A stretch of DNA of 64,000 nt from Solimonas sp040066175 (GTDB lineage Bacteria > Pseudomonadota > Gammaproteobacteria > Nevskiales > Nevskiaceae). Position numbers and translations under genes: made by a program. The notes beneath the pieces were generated by a model, which was not told the DNA's origin, did not search any database, and saw only the letters and a program-made list of their open reading frames with translations. Position 1 is the first letter of the stretch. The number at the start of each line of letters is the position of its first letter. Shown in pieces: positions 32,141-41,335 of this stretch. The DNA lies in assembly GCF_040066175.1 (NCBI RefSeq), contig NZ_JBEAAM010000001.1, positions 181,299 through 245,298 of the forward strand. The letters run 5' to 3'.

Positions 32141-33903
32141 CCGACCAACACGCAAGCGGCGTCCGCGTGACCGATCGCCCGCGCCACTGGCTGCCACTGC
32201 TGGCCGATCTGCGCGCGGGCAACGGCGCGCTGCTGGCCGAGGACGCCCTCGCCGGCACCATCACCGCGATCCTGCTGATCCCGCAGGCGCTGGCCTATGC
32301 CCTGCTCGCCGGGCTGCCGCCGCAGGTCGGGCTCTATGCGAGCGTGGTCCCGGTCATCGTCTATGCCTGGCTCGGCACCAGCCGCACGCTCGCCGTCGGC
32401 CCGGTCGCGGTGGCGGCCGTCATGGTGTCCGCAGCCCTGATCCCGTTTGCGGGCGGCGATCCGCAGCGCTATCTCGCCGGTGCACTGATCCTGTCCGCCT
32501 CGAGCGGCGTGATCCTGCTGCTGATGGGCGCGCTGCGCCTGGGCTGGCTGACCCACTTCATCAGCCATCCGGTGCTGTCCGGCTTCACGACGGGCGCGGC
32601 GATCTTCATCGTCGCCACGCAGCTGTCCTCGCTCAGTGGCATACCGGTCCCGCGCGAGGCCGGATTCATCGCGATCTTCCTCGAGATCGGCCAGCAGGCT
32701 TCGCGTCTGAATCCGGCCACGACGGCTTTCGGCCTCATCTCGCTGGCGCTGCTGGTCCTGGCCCGCGAGCCGCTCAAGCGCCTGCTCGTCGCCCGCGGTG
32801 TCCGGCCGGAGCGAGCCGCGGTGCTGTCGCGCATGGCACCGCTGTTCGTGGTCGCGGCAGCGACCCTGGTGTCCGCCGCGCTCGACGCGCACCAACGCCA
32901 CGGCGTCGCCGTCGTCGGCACGATTCCGCAAGGGCTGCCCGGGCTTTCGCTGGCCTTCCTGCACGCACCCGGCTGGCTCGCGCTGCTGCCGTCCGCGGCG
33001 CTGATCGCGCTGATCGGCTATGTCGAGAGCATCGGTGTGGCCAAGGCCCTGGCCTTCCGCCGCGGCGAGAAGATCGACCCGGACCAGGAGCTGATCGCGC
33101 TGGGCGCGACCAACGTCGCCGCGGCCTGTGCCGGCGCGATGCCGGTCGCCGGCGGCTTCGCCCGCTCGATGGTCAATTTCGATGCCGGCGCACGCACGCA
33201 GCTCGCGGCCATCGTCACCGCGCTGTGGGTCGGGCTGGCCGCCTTCCTGTTCACCGGCCTGCTCGCCAGCCTGCCGAAATCCGTTCTGGCGGCGATCATC
33301 GTCGTCGCGGTCTGGCAGCTGGTGGACCTGCGCGCACTGCGGCACACCTGGGCCTACGACAAGGGCGACGCCGCGGCGCAGGCGCTGACCATCGCCGGCG
33401 TGCTGATGCTGGGCATCGAGCACGGACTGCTCGCCGGCGCGGCGCTGTCGCTGCTGCTGTTCCTGTATCGCACCAGCCGGCCGCACATCGCCGTCGTCGG
33501 CCGCGTCGGTGAATCCGAGCACTACCGCAACGTGCTGCGCCACCCGGTGCGCACCTGGCGCGGGCTGTTGCTGGTGCGCATCGACGAGAACCTGTACTTC
33601 GCCAATGCGCCGCGCGTCGAGTCCGAACTGCACCGCCTGATCGTCGAGCATCAGCCGCTGAATCACGTCGCGCTGATCATGTCCGGCGTCGCCTATGTGG
33701 ACAGCAGCGGGCTGGACGTGCTCGACACGCTGGAACGCGGCCTTTCCGCGCGCGGCATCCACCTGCATCTCGCCGAGGTCAAAGGTCCGGTGATGGATCG
33801 CCTGGCGCACACCGGACTGATCCAGCGACTCGGCAAGGCGCGCATCCACCTTTCGGCGCACGAGGCCGTCTGCGCGATCCGCGGGTCCGCCGAGCCGGGC
33901 TGA
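32137..33903 (+). CDS. SulP family anion transporter with STAS domain
   Basis: At 588 residues it has 10-14 hydrophobic segments. It includes the SulP opening LLIPQALAYALLAGLPPQVGL near 48 and a cytoplasmic STAS domain at about 455-580 (VAYVDSSGLDVLDTL). SulP proteins move sulfate, bicarbonate or other anions. The start is TTG overlapping the previous stop; an in-frame GTG at 32167 is an alternative. Coupling to a persulfide dioxygenase suggests it exports or balances the sulfate or sulfite formed, but the substrate is not proved. Confidence 0.9.
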   Translation: MTDQHASGVRVTDRPRHWLPLLADLRAGNGALLAEDALAGTITAILLIPQALAYALLAGLPPQVGLYASVVPVIVYAWLGTSRTLAVGPVAVAAVMVSAALIPFAGGDPQRYLAGALILSASSGVILLLMGALRLGWLTHFISHPVLSGFTTGAAIFIVATQLSSLSGIPVPREAGFIAIFLEIGQQASRLNPATTAFGLISLALLVLAREPLKRLLVARGVRPERAAVLSRMAPLFVVAAATLVSAALDAHQRHGVAVVGTIPQGLPGLSLAFLHAPGWLALLPSAALIALIGYVESIGVAKALAFRRGEKIDPDQELIALGATNVAAACAGAMPVAGGFARSMVNFDAGARTQLAAIVTALWVGLAAFLFTGLLASLPKSVLAAIIVVAVWQLVDLRALRHTWAYDKGDAAAQALTIAGVLMLGIEHGLLAGAALSLLLFLYRTSRPHIAVVGRVGESEHYRNVLRHPVRTWRGLLLVRIDENLYFANAPRVESELHRLIVEHQPLNHVALIMSGVAYVDSSGLDVLDTLERGLSARGIHLHLAEVKGPVMDRLAHTGLIQRLGKARIHLSAHEAVCAIRGSAEPG

Positions 33904-33912
33904 TCGCGGCGC

Positions 33913-33932
33913 CGGCAACCGGCCGGTTGCCG
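33913..33932. terminator. Perfect 20-bp palindrome after the SulP gene
   Basis: CGGCAACCGGCCGGTTGCCG starts nine bases after the SulP stop. It can form a strong hairpin but has no T-run, so it may be a Rho-dependent stop or message-end stabiliser, or a regulator site for the protease gene 58 bases on. Confidence 0.45.
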
Positions 33933-33989
33933 TAAGATCGACGCGCCGCGCCGGCATGCGTGGCGACACCATAACGCTGGAGGAGAGAC

Positions 33990-36900
33990 ATGCCACACCG
34001 ACTGCCTCGCGCAGCCCCGTATCGCTTCCGCCGCGGGGCGGCGCTCGCTGCCGGCGCCGCGCTCGGCGCCACCCTGTCGGCTTCTGCGATCGTGCCGTTC
34101 GGCCAGCCCGCGCCGGCCGACGTCTATGACTACCCGGCCTACCTGTTCATCCGCGACGGCGACTGCTCGACCGGCAGCCCGGCATCCGGGTCGGAACTGG
34201 CGGCCGCCAACTTTCCGTGCAGCGGCGAATACAAGTTCACCGACTTCCGCGAGCCGCCCGGCTTTTCCGAGAGCTATGACCCGCTGGTCGCCAACAACCC
34301 GCAGGAGCTGTACGGCGTGATGGGCGCGGCGACCAACCGCGCCTGGGAAGTGAGCACCGGCCGGCCCGACGTCGTCATCGCGGTGATGGACTCGGGCATC
34401 CGCTGGCACGAGCGCCAGGAATCGCTGGTCAACAAGCACTACCTGAACCGCCGCGAGCTGCCGATGCCGCAGGGCGGCCCCAATCCCGGCGACACGCGTT
34501 TCGGCGGTTACGACGTCAACGGCGACGGCGTGTTCAACATGGCCGACTACGCCGACGACAGCCGCGTCACCGACGTCAACGGCAATGGACTCAAGGATCC
34601 GCAGGACCTGATCCACCTGTTCAGCGACGGCGTCGATGACGACGGCAACGGCTATGTCGATGACATCTCCGGCTGGGACTTCTTCGAGAACGACAACGAC
34701 CCCTGTGACGAGGTCGAATACGGCCACGGCACCGGCGAAGCCAAGGACTCGTCCGCCGAGGTGCCGCTCGATCGAGGCTCGCAGTGCCCGAACTGCATGG
34801 TGATGTCGCTGCGCGTCGGCGATTCGTTCGTCGCCGACGTCACGCACTTCGCCTCGGCCGTGGTCTATGCGGTGGACAACGGCGCCGCGGTCGTGCAGGA
34901 AGCGCTCGGCACGGTCACGCACACCAGCTACGGCCAGGCCGCGCTCGACTACGCCTACACGCGCGGCGTGATCGTCAATGCGTCCGAGGCCGACGAGAAC
35001 GCCAGCCACCACATGTGGCCGGCAGCCTACGACAAGACCATGACGGTCAACTCGGTGCATCCGGCCAACACCGCACCGCTGGCGCGACCGTACAGCTACC
35101 TGTACTTCAATGCCTGCACCAACTTCGGCGCCTACACCTATGTGTCGATCCCGTCCGACAGCTGCTCGTCGGAAGCGACCGGGCGCTCGTCCGGCATCTC
35201 CGGCCTGCTGCAGTCGGCGGCGCGCAACGCACACGAGCGCGGCCAGCTGTCCCGCTACCGCGACGACGATGGCAGCACGCGCAGCTTCCCGCTGTCGGCC
35301 GAGGAGATGCGCCAGCTCTGGCGCGTGTCCGCCGACGACATCGACTTCTCCTCGCCCTGCCCCGGCCCGCACGCCTACTGTGACCAGGCGCCGGACGACG
35401 TGCTCGTGCCCTATGCGCCGGCCAACAACTACGTCACGACGATCCCCGGCGCGGCGCGCTACAACACCGTGCAGGGCTGGGATTTCTTCACCGGCTATGG
35501 CCGCGCCAACAACGGCCGGCTGCTGCGCCACATCGGCCGTCAGGGCGTCACCGGCGTCGGCGACCGCATCGAGGGACCGGCGAGCCTGACCGCGCAGGAC
35601 CGCATCCCGCCGGAGGCGTATATCGAGTCACCGCGCTGGTGGCGCCAATACGGCTATCGCAGCGACCGCTCGCTGCTGATCCCGGATGATCCGCTGCTGC
35701 CGGACATGATGGTGATCCGCGGCCGCGTCGCCGCCAACCGCGTCACCGCGCAGGGCGGCACTTACGACTACGTGCTCGAATGGGCGCCGCACGTGCAGGG
35801 CCTCGACTACCTCGCCGCCGGCGGCCAGTCCACGGCCGCTGCCGGCAGCGCCGAACGCTCGAACGGGCCCTGGTACGAGATCCGCCGCGAGACCGGGCTG
35901 ACGGCGGCGCACAGCGGCGAGCTCGGCCGCATCGCCATCGGCGAGATCGCTACGCGCCAGGCCGCGGCGACGAATCCCTTCACCACGGCCACCGACCCGG
36001 TCAGCGCGCACCTGCCGGAGTCGCACGCCATCCGCCTGCGCCTGCGCGTGATCGCGCATCCGGCGAACAGCGCCGACACGATCGCCAACGAGGCGGTGAT
36101 GCAGAAGCAGGTCGATGTCTATGCGGCGACCGAGACGGTGATGCGCGACGATCTGGGCCTGCGCGGCAAGCCCAGCGACGGCGGCGGCTCGCCGAGCTTC
36201 CACGACATCGACGGCGACGGCCGCGACGAGCTGCTGCTCTACACCGGCGACGGCCTCGTGCATGCCTACACCGACGTCGTCGCCGGCACCGAGCTGCCGG
36301 GCTGGCCGGTACGCAGCCTGCCGCTGTCCACCGTCGGCCTGCACGGCCCCGGCAGCGCGGCCTACATCCCGCTGCACGGCGACAACGCCTACACGCGCGG
36401 CGACGTGCCGGACGATTTCCTGTCGCCCTTCCTGCTCGGCGCGCCGGCGATCGCCGATCTCGACGACGACGGCATCGTCGAGATCATCGCCGCCGATCAC
36501 GAGGGCCGTCTGTATGTGTGGGAACCGGACGGCAGCCTGCGCGCAGGCTTCCCGGTCACCGTCGATTACAGCCTGTCGCGCGAAGCGCCCTGTGGCCCGG
36601 CGACGCGGCCGGATTGCGACGACTTCGCGCCGGTCAAGCTGCGCAACAAGCTCAACCGCCGCGACTGGGGCTTCATCAGCAATCCCTCCGTCGGCGACAT
36701 CGATCCGGCCTATCCGGGCCTGGAGATCGTCGCCGGCGCCAGCGACGGCCATGTCTATGTCTGGCACGCCGACGGCACGCCGATGAGCGGCTGGCCGGTG
36801 ATCCTGCGCGACCCGGCCAAGGTCGCCGACATGGACCCGCAGACCCGCTTCGTCACCTACACGCCGGATTCCGGCGCGCGCTTCGGCATGAAGATCCTGC

Positions 36901-38534
36901 GCACGCCGGCGCTCGCCGACATCGACGGCGACGGCCAGCTCGACATCGTCGTCGGCAACAACGAGGAATACGTCGAAACACCCAACGCGACGATCGACCC
37001 CGCCTACCAGGCGGCCGGCCTGCTGCTCGGGCCCGGCAATGCGCGCGTCTATGCGCTGTGGAACGACGGCGCCGACCATCCCGCCACCCCGGCGCAGGCG
37101 GCGACGCCGCACACCCAGGACCAGGCCTACAAGCCCGGCTGGCCGGCGAAGCTGGCGATGCTGATCACCGAACTGCTGCCGACGGTCGGCTCCGGCGTCA
37201 ACACGCAGCCGGTGATCTTCCGGGATGCCGCATCCGGCGCGGTGCGCATCGCCGTCGCTTCGGCCGCCGGCTCCGGCTACGTGCTCGCCGCCGACGGCCG
37301 CTCGGCGCTCGGCACCGGCCCGGACGGCAAGGCCGTCACGCTCGCCAACGCCGTGAAGGGGCCGCTCAGCACCGCCGCCGACCTGCCGAGCCTGATCGCG
37401 GTCGGCGGCCTGGCGGCCGGCTCGATCGACGGCGGCCTGCACATGACCATCGCCGGACCGGGCGCCGGCCTGCGCCGCGCGCTGTCGATCGCCGCGGTGG
37501 ACGAGCGCTCGATCGGCGCCGAGGATCACCTGCAGCTGTGGAACGCCGCGACCGGCCAGTACGAGCCGAATGCGCCGCTGACCGTCAACGACCTGCAGTT
37601 CCTCAACGCGCCGATCTTCGCCGACGTCACCGGCGACGGCCGCGCCGAAGTGATCCAGGGCACCGCGATCAACGACACGGTGATCGCCGGCGCCACCAGC
37701 ACCGACCTGACCGCGACCCGCCATCACACCGGCGGCTGGACGGTGTCCTCGGCCGCGGTCGGGCGCGCGCCGGTGCCGGGCAGCGACGCCGGCTTCCTGC
37801 ATCTGGCCACGGTGACGCGCGAAGGCTATCTGCGCCTGTATCGCACCGCCGTACCCATCAACGGCACTGCCGACTGCACGGCGCTGTCGCAGTGGCCGGA
37901 AGTCAGCCACGACGCGCGCCGCACCGGCAACTACAACACCGATGCCGAACGGCCCTACCCGGTGCGCGATCTGGCGGCGACCGTCAATGGCGCGCAGGTC
38001 ACACTCCACTTCGTCGCCACCGGCGACGACCGCGACTGCGGCCGCGCGGCGGAGTACCGCGTGCGGGTGTCGGCCGGCGCGGTCGAACCGGACTGGGCCG
38101 CGGCCACGCCGCTGGGCGCGGCCTATCCGGTCGGCGCGAACGCAGGCGCGGCCGATGCGCTGACGCTGCCGGCGCTCGCCGATGGCGTGCATACCCTGCT
38201 GCTACGCGCCTATGACGACGCCGGCAACGGCTCGGCGGTACGCGCGGTCAACGTGCAGATCGGCGGCGGCGGAACCACCACCGGCGGAACGACGGGTGGG
38301 ACGACGACCGGCGGCACGACCGGCACGACCACGGGAGGCACCACCGGCGGCAGCACCACCGGTGGCACGGCCGGTGGCACGACCACGGGCGGCACGACCG
38401 GTGGCACGACCACGGGCACGACCACCGGCGGCAGCCCACGCCGGTCGGGCGGTGCGCTGACAGAGCAGTGGCTGTGGATTCTTCTATGCTTCGCACTGCT
38501 GCGCGCACGACGCCGCGCCCCTGACATCCACTGA
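33990..38534 (+). CDS. Very large secreted subtilisin-like protease with FG-GAP repeats and C-terminal sorting tail
   Basis: This 1514-residue protein has a signal peptide and an S8 peptidase domain at about 110-520. Catalytic candidates are Asp in IAVMDSG near 133, His in GHGTGEAKD near 245 and Ser in TGRSSGISG near 400; the last two blocks depart from the usual GHGTHVAG and GTSMAAP. Acidic calcium-like loops (DVNGDGVFNMADYADD, DGVDDDGNGYVDD) lie between. FG-GAP/VCBS repeats follow at about 735-1260 (DIDGDGRDELLL, DLDDDGIVEII, DIDGDGQLDIVV, DVTGDGRAEVI). The end has a TTGG linker, then SGGALTEQWLWILL and an RARRR stop-transfer, like GlyGly-CTERM. A GGAGGAG site precedes the start. Confidence 0.85.
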   Translation: MPHRLPRAAPYRFRRGAALAAGAALGATLSASAIVPFGQPAPADVYDYPAYLFIRDGDCSTGSPASGSELAAANFPCSGEYKFTDFREPPGFSESYDPLVANNPQELYGVMGAATNRAWEVSTGRPDVVIAVMDSGIRWHERQESLVNKHYLNRRELPMPQGGPNPGDTRFGGYDVNGDGVFNMADYADDSRVTDVNGNGLKDPQDLIHLFSDGVDDDGNGYVDDISGWDFFENDNDPCDEVEYGHGTGEAKDSSAEVPLDRGSQCPNCMVMSLRVGDSFVADVTHFASAVVYAVDNGAAVVQEALGTVTHTSYGQAALDYAYTRGVIVNASEADENASHHMWPAAYDKTMTVNSVHPANTAPLARPYSYLYFNACTNFGAYTYVSIPSDSCSSEATGRSSGISGLLQSAARNAHERGQLSRYRDDDGSTRSFPLSAEEMRQLWRVSADDIDFSSPCPGPHAYCDQAPDDVLVPYAPANNYVTTIPGAARYNTVQGWDFFTGYGRANNGRLLRHIGRQGVTGVGDRIEGPASLTAQDRIPPEAYIESPRWWRQYGYRSDRSLLIPDDPLLPDMMVIRGRVAANRVTAQGGTYDYVLEWAPHVQGLDYLAAGGQSTAAAGSAERSNGPWYEIRRETGLTAAHSGELGRIAIGEIATRQAAATNPFTTATDPVSAHLPESHAIRLRLRVIAHPANSADTIANEAVMQKQVDVYAATETVMRDDLGLRGKPSDGGGSPSFHDIDGDGRDELLLYTGDGLVHAYTDVVAGTELPGWPVRSLPLSTVGLHGPGSAAYIPLHGDNAYTRGDVPDDFLSPFLLGAPAIADLDDDGIVEIIAADHEGRLYVWEPDGSLRAGFPVTVDYSLSREAPCGPATRPDCDDFAPVKLRNKLNRRDWGFISNPSVGDIDPAYPGLEIVAGASDGHVYVWHADGTPMSGWPVILRDPAKVADMDPQTRFVTYTPDSGARFGMKILRTPALADIDGDGQLDIVVGNNEEYVETPNATIDPAYQAAGLLLGPGNARVYALWNDGADHPATPAQAATPHTQDQAYKPGWPAKLAMLITELLPTVGSGVNTQPVIFRDAASGAVRIAVASAAGSGYVLAADGRSALGTGPDGKAVTLANAVKGPLSTAADLPSLIAVGGLAAGSIDGGLHMTIAGPGAGLRRALSIAAVDERSIGAEDHLQLWNAATGQYEPNAPLTVNDLQFLNAPIFADVTGDGRAEVIQGTAINDTVIAGATSTDLTATRHHTGGWTVSSAAVGRAPVPGSDAGFLHLATVTREGYLRLYRTAVPINGTADCTALSQWPEVSHDARRTGNYNTDAERPYPVRDLAATVNGAQVTLHFVATGDDRDCGRAAEYRVRVSAGAVEPDWAAATPLGAAYPVGANAGAADALTLPALADGVHTLLLRAYDDAGNGSAVRAVNVQIGGGGTTTGGTTGGTTTGGTTGTTTGGTTGGSTTGGTAGGTTTGGTTGGTTTGTTTGGSPRRSGGALTEQWLWILLCFALLRARRRAPDIH
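38262..38437 (+). repeat. Thr/Gly-coding tandem repeat in the protease linker
   Basis: Units of about 12-24 bases built on GGCACGACCACGGGC encode a Gly-Gly-Thr-Thr linker between the last folded domain and the C-terminal membrane tail. It is a spot prone to length change by slippage. Confidence 0.85.
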
Positions 38535-38561
38535 CCACGCACCCCCTGCGGAGATCCCCCC

Positions 38562-40712
38562 ATGCGGACGTACCTCAGCCTGTCTTCGATCGCGCTGCCG
38601 GCCGCCGGCGCAGCACTGCTGCTGGCGGCCTGCGGCAAGAGCGACCGGACCGCACCGGCGGCACCCGCCGCGACCCCCGCGCCCGCAGCCCGCGTCGATG
38701 CGCAGCGACTGGTCAAGGCGGACAACGAACCCGACCAGTGGCTCAGCCACGGGCGCACGTACTCCGAGCAGCGCTACTCGCCGCTGGCGCAGATCAACGA
38801 GCAGAACGTCGCCGGGCTGGGCCTGGCCTGGACCTACAAGCTCGACATCGACCGCGGCACCGAGGCCACACCGCTGGTCATCGACGGCGTGATGTACACC
38901 ACCGGCGCGTTCAGCATCGTCTATGCGCTCGATCCGCGCACCGGCGCGCTGCTGTGGAAGTACGATCCCGAGGTGCCCAAGGCGGTCGCCGGCCGCGGCT
39001 GCTGCGGCCCGGTCAACCGCGGGCTCGCCGCGTGGAACGGCAAACTGTTCGTCGGCGCCTACGACGGCCGCCTGATCGCCCTCGACGCCAAGACCGGCAA
39101 GCCGGTCTGGTCGGTCGTCACCGTCGATCAGTCGCAGAACTACACGATCACCGGCGCGCCGCGCGTGATCAAGGGCAAGGTGCTGATCGGCAACGGCGGC
39201 GCCGAACTGGGCGCACGCGGCTACGTCAGCGCCTACGACGCCGAGACCGGCGCGCTGGCCTGGCGCTTCTACACCGTGCCCGGCGATCCGAAACAGGGAC
39301 CGGAGAGCGAGGCCCTGGAGATGGCGCGCAAGACCTGGTCCGGCGACGAGTACTACAAGCAGGGCGGCGGCGGCACGGTCTGGGATTCGATGGCCTACGA
39401 CCCCGAACTCGACCTGCTCTACATCGGCACCGGCAACGGCTCGCCGTGGAACATCAAGTACCGTTCCGAGGGCAAGGGCGACAACCTGTTCCTGTCGTCG
39501 ATCGTCGCGCTCAAGCCGGACACCGGCGCCTACGTCTGGCACTACCAGACCACGCCGGGCGACAGCTGGGACTACACGGCCACGCAGCACATCATCCTCG
39601 CCGACCTGAAGATCGACGGCCAGGAACGCAAGGTGCTGATGCAGGCGCCGAAGAACGGCTTCTTCTTCGTCATCGACCGCGTCACCGGCGCGTTCATCTC
39701 GGCGAAGAACTTCGTGCCGACCAACTGGGCCTCCGGCTTCGACGCGAACGGCCGGCCGATCCTCACCGGCGAGGCCGACTACAGCCAAGGCCCGAAGCTG
39801 GTCACGCCCAGCGCCTTCGGCGCGCACAACTGGCAGCCGATGTCGTACAACCCCAGGACCGGGCTGGTCTACGTCCCGGCGCAGTTCACGGCGATGCTCT
39901 ACGAGGACTTCGGCCAGCGTCCCGCGGTCGCGCCCAACCTGTGGAACGTCGGCGTCGCACCGATCCGCCTGCCCGACGATCCGGACGAACTCGCAAAGAT
40001 CGGCGTCGATGGCTCGCGCGGCATGCTCGTCGCGTGGGATCCGGTGCAGCAGAAGCAGGTCTGGGCGGTGGACTACGAAGCGCCGTGGAACGGCGGCACG
40101 CTGACGACGGCCGGAAATCTCGTCTTCCAGGGCACCGCCGACCGCAGGGTCGTCGCCTACGCCGCCGACAGCGGCAAGCTGCTGTGGCAGGCATCGGCCA
40201 ACACCGGCGTCATCGCCGCACCGATCACCTACCGCATCGATGGCGAGCAGTACATGACGGTGATGGCCGGCTGGGGCGGCGTGTTCGCCACTGCGGTCGC
40301 CGGCGCGCTCGAACCGCAGACGCGCATGCAGCCGGAAGCGCGCATCCTCACCTTCAAGCTCGGCGGCAAGGCCACGCTGCCGGAACCGCGCAACCTGCCG
40401 GTCGCGGTGCCGCAGCCGCCCGAGGTCACCGCCACGCCGGAGCAGATCGCCCTCGGCAAGGACCTGTACCACGGCGTCTGCGCGTCGTGCCACGGCGTCG
40501 CCGGCATCAGCTCCGGCCTGGTCCCGGACCTGCGCTACATGTCGGCACAGACGCACGCCGAGTTCAACGCCATCGTCGCCGGTTCGCGGGCCGTGCGCGG
40601 CATGCCGCCCTTCGGGCACCTGCTGCCGCCGGAGCAGATCGAGCTGATCCACCAGTACCTGGCACAGCAGAGCCACGCCCTGCTCAAGCACACGGCCACG
40701 GCCCAACCCTGA
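38562..40712 (+). CDS. PQQ-dependent alcohol dehydrogenase with fused cytochrome c (quinohemoprotein)
   Basis: This 716-residue protein has a lipobox (LLLAACGK, Cys24) and an eight-bladed PQQ propeller. The vicinal cysteine pair is in GRGCCGPVNRG near 145, the catalytic aspartate in GDSWDYTA near 333, and W-motif segments recur through 600. A cytochrome c domain with CASCHG near 640 and a methionine in RGMPPFGH ends the protein. It oxidises alcohols in the periplasm and passes electrons through heme to the chain. Lipid anchoring is unusual for the soluble type II enzymes. No PQQ synthesis genes are in the window. Confidence 0.92.
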   Translation: MRTYLSLSSIALPAAGAALLLAACGKSDRTAPAAPAATPAPAARVDAQRLVKADNEPDQWLSHGRTYSEQRYSPLAQINEQNVAGLGLAWTYKLDIDRGTEATPLVIDGVMYTTGAFSIVYALDPRTGALLWKYDPEVPKAVAGRGCCGPVNRGLAAWNGKLFVGAYDGRLIALDAKTGKPVWSVVTVDQSQNYTITGAPRVIKGKVLIGNGGAELGARGYVSAYDAETGALAWRFYTVPGDPKQGPESEALEMARKTWSGDEYYKQGGGGTVWDSMAYDPELDLLYIGTGNGSPWNIKYRSEGKGDNLFLSSIVALKPDTGAYVWHYQTTPGDSWDYTATQHIILADLKIDGQERKVLMQAPKNGFFFVIDRVTGAFISAKNFVPTNWASGFDANGRPILTGEADYSQGPKLVTPSAFGAHNWQPMSYNPRTGLVYVPAQFTAMLYEDFGQRPAVAPNLWNVGVAPIRLPDDPDELAKIGVDGSRGMLVAWDPVQQKQVWAVDYEAPWNGGTLTTAGNLVFQGTADRRVVAYAADSGKLLWQASANTGVIAAPITYRIDGEQYMTVMAGWGGVFATAVAGALEPQTRMQPEARILTFKLGGKATLPEPRNLPVAVPQPPEVTATPEQIALGKDLYHGVCASCHGVAGISSGLVPDLRYMSAQTHAEFNAIVAGSRAVRGMPPFGHLLPPEQIELIHQYLAQQSHALLKHTATAQP

Positions 40713-40729
40713 GCCCGACGAGAGCCCGG

Positions 40730-41335
40730 ATGCGCCTGTTCAGCAGCAAGACATCACCGTACTCGCGCAAGGTGCGCGTCGCCCTGATCGAGCTGGGTAT
40801 CGCCGACCAGGTCGAGGAAATCCTCGCCGACCCGTTCAATCCACCGCCGGACCTGCTGGCAGCCAATCCGCTGTCGAAGATCCCGACGCTGGTCACCGAT
40901 CGCGGCGAGGCGCTGCCGGACTCCGGACTCATCCTGGAGTATCTGCAGTCGCGCCACAGCGGCATCGCGCCGCTGCCGCGCGGCAGCCGGCGCTGGGCCG
41001 CACTGCGCCTGCAGCAGGTGGCCGAGGGCATCATCGATGCCGCGGTGGCGACCGTGCTGGAAAAGCGCCGGCCCGAAAGCATCGTCTACACGCCGTATCT
41101 CGACCGCCAGGCCGAAGTCATTCGGCGCAGCATCGACCTGCTGGAACGCGAAGCCGGCAGCCTCGGCCTGCAGACCCCGAGCGTCGTCGAGATCACCGCC
41201 GGCGTCGCGTTGGCGTATCTCGATCTGCGCATGCCTTATCTGGAATGGCGCAAGCACGCGCCGCAGCTCGCGGCCTGGCACGCCGCGTTCTGCGAACGGC
41301 CGTCGATGCAGCAGACGGCGCCGCCGGCGGCGTGA
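40730..41335 (+). CDS. Glutathione S-transferase family protein
   Basis: This 201-residue protein has a thioredoxin-like N-terminal domain (MRLFSSKTSPYSRKVRVALIE) in which Ser/Tyr near 7-11 could activate glutathione, NPLSKIPTLV with the cis-proline near 55, and DSGLILEYL near 67 that binds the gamma-glutamyl group. A helical C-terminal domain follows. The sequence is close to the YibF-like bacterial GSTs. It lies 17 bases after the alcohol dehydrogenase and its stop overlaps the next start. Confidence 0.88.
   Translation: MRLFSSKTSPYSRKVRVALIELGIADQVEEILADPFNPPPDLLAANPLSKIPTLVTDRGEALPDSGLILEYLQSRHSGIAPLPRGSRRWAALRLQQVAEGIIDAAVATVLEKRRPESIVYTPYLDRQAEVIRRSIDLLEREAGSLGLQTPSVVEITAGVALAYLDLRMPYLEWRKHAPQLAAWHAAFCERPSMQQTAPPAA

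Noticed and set aside
35628..38192. 854-codon minus-strand open frame under the protease gene
   Set aside because: Arg/Ala/Val-rich composition without motifs; the plus-strand protein has clear FG-GAP repeats.
38262..38437. Regular repeats that might be taken for a CRISPR array
   Set aside because: They are in frame, code for a Gly/Thr linker and have no unique spacers of constant length.
38484..40706. 740-codon minus-strand open frame under the PQQ dehydrogenase gene
   Set aside because: Shadow of a gene with conserved PQQ and heme motifs.
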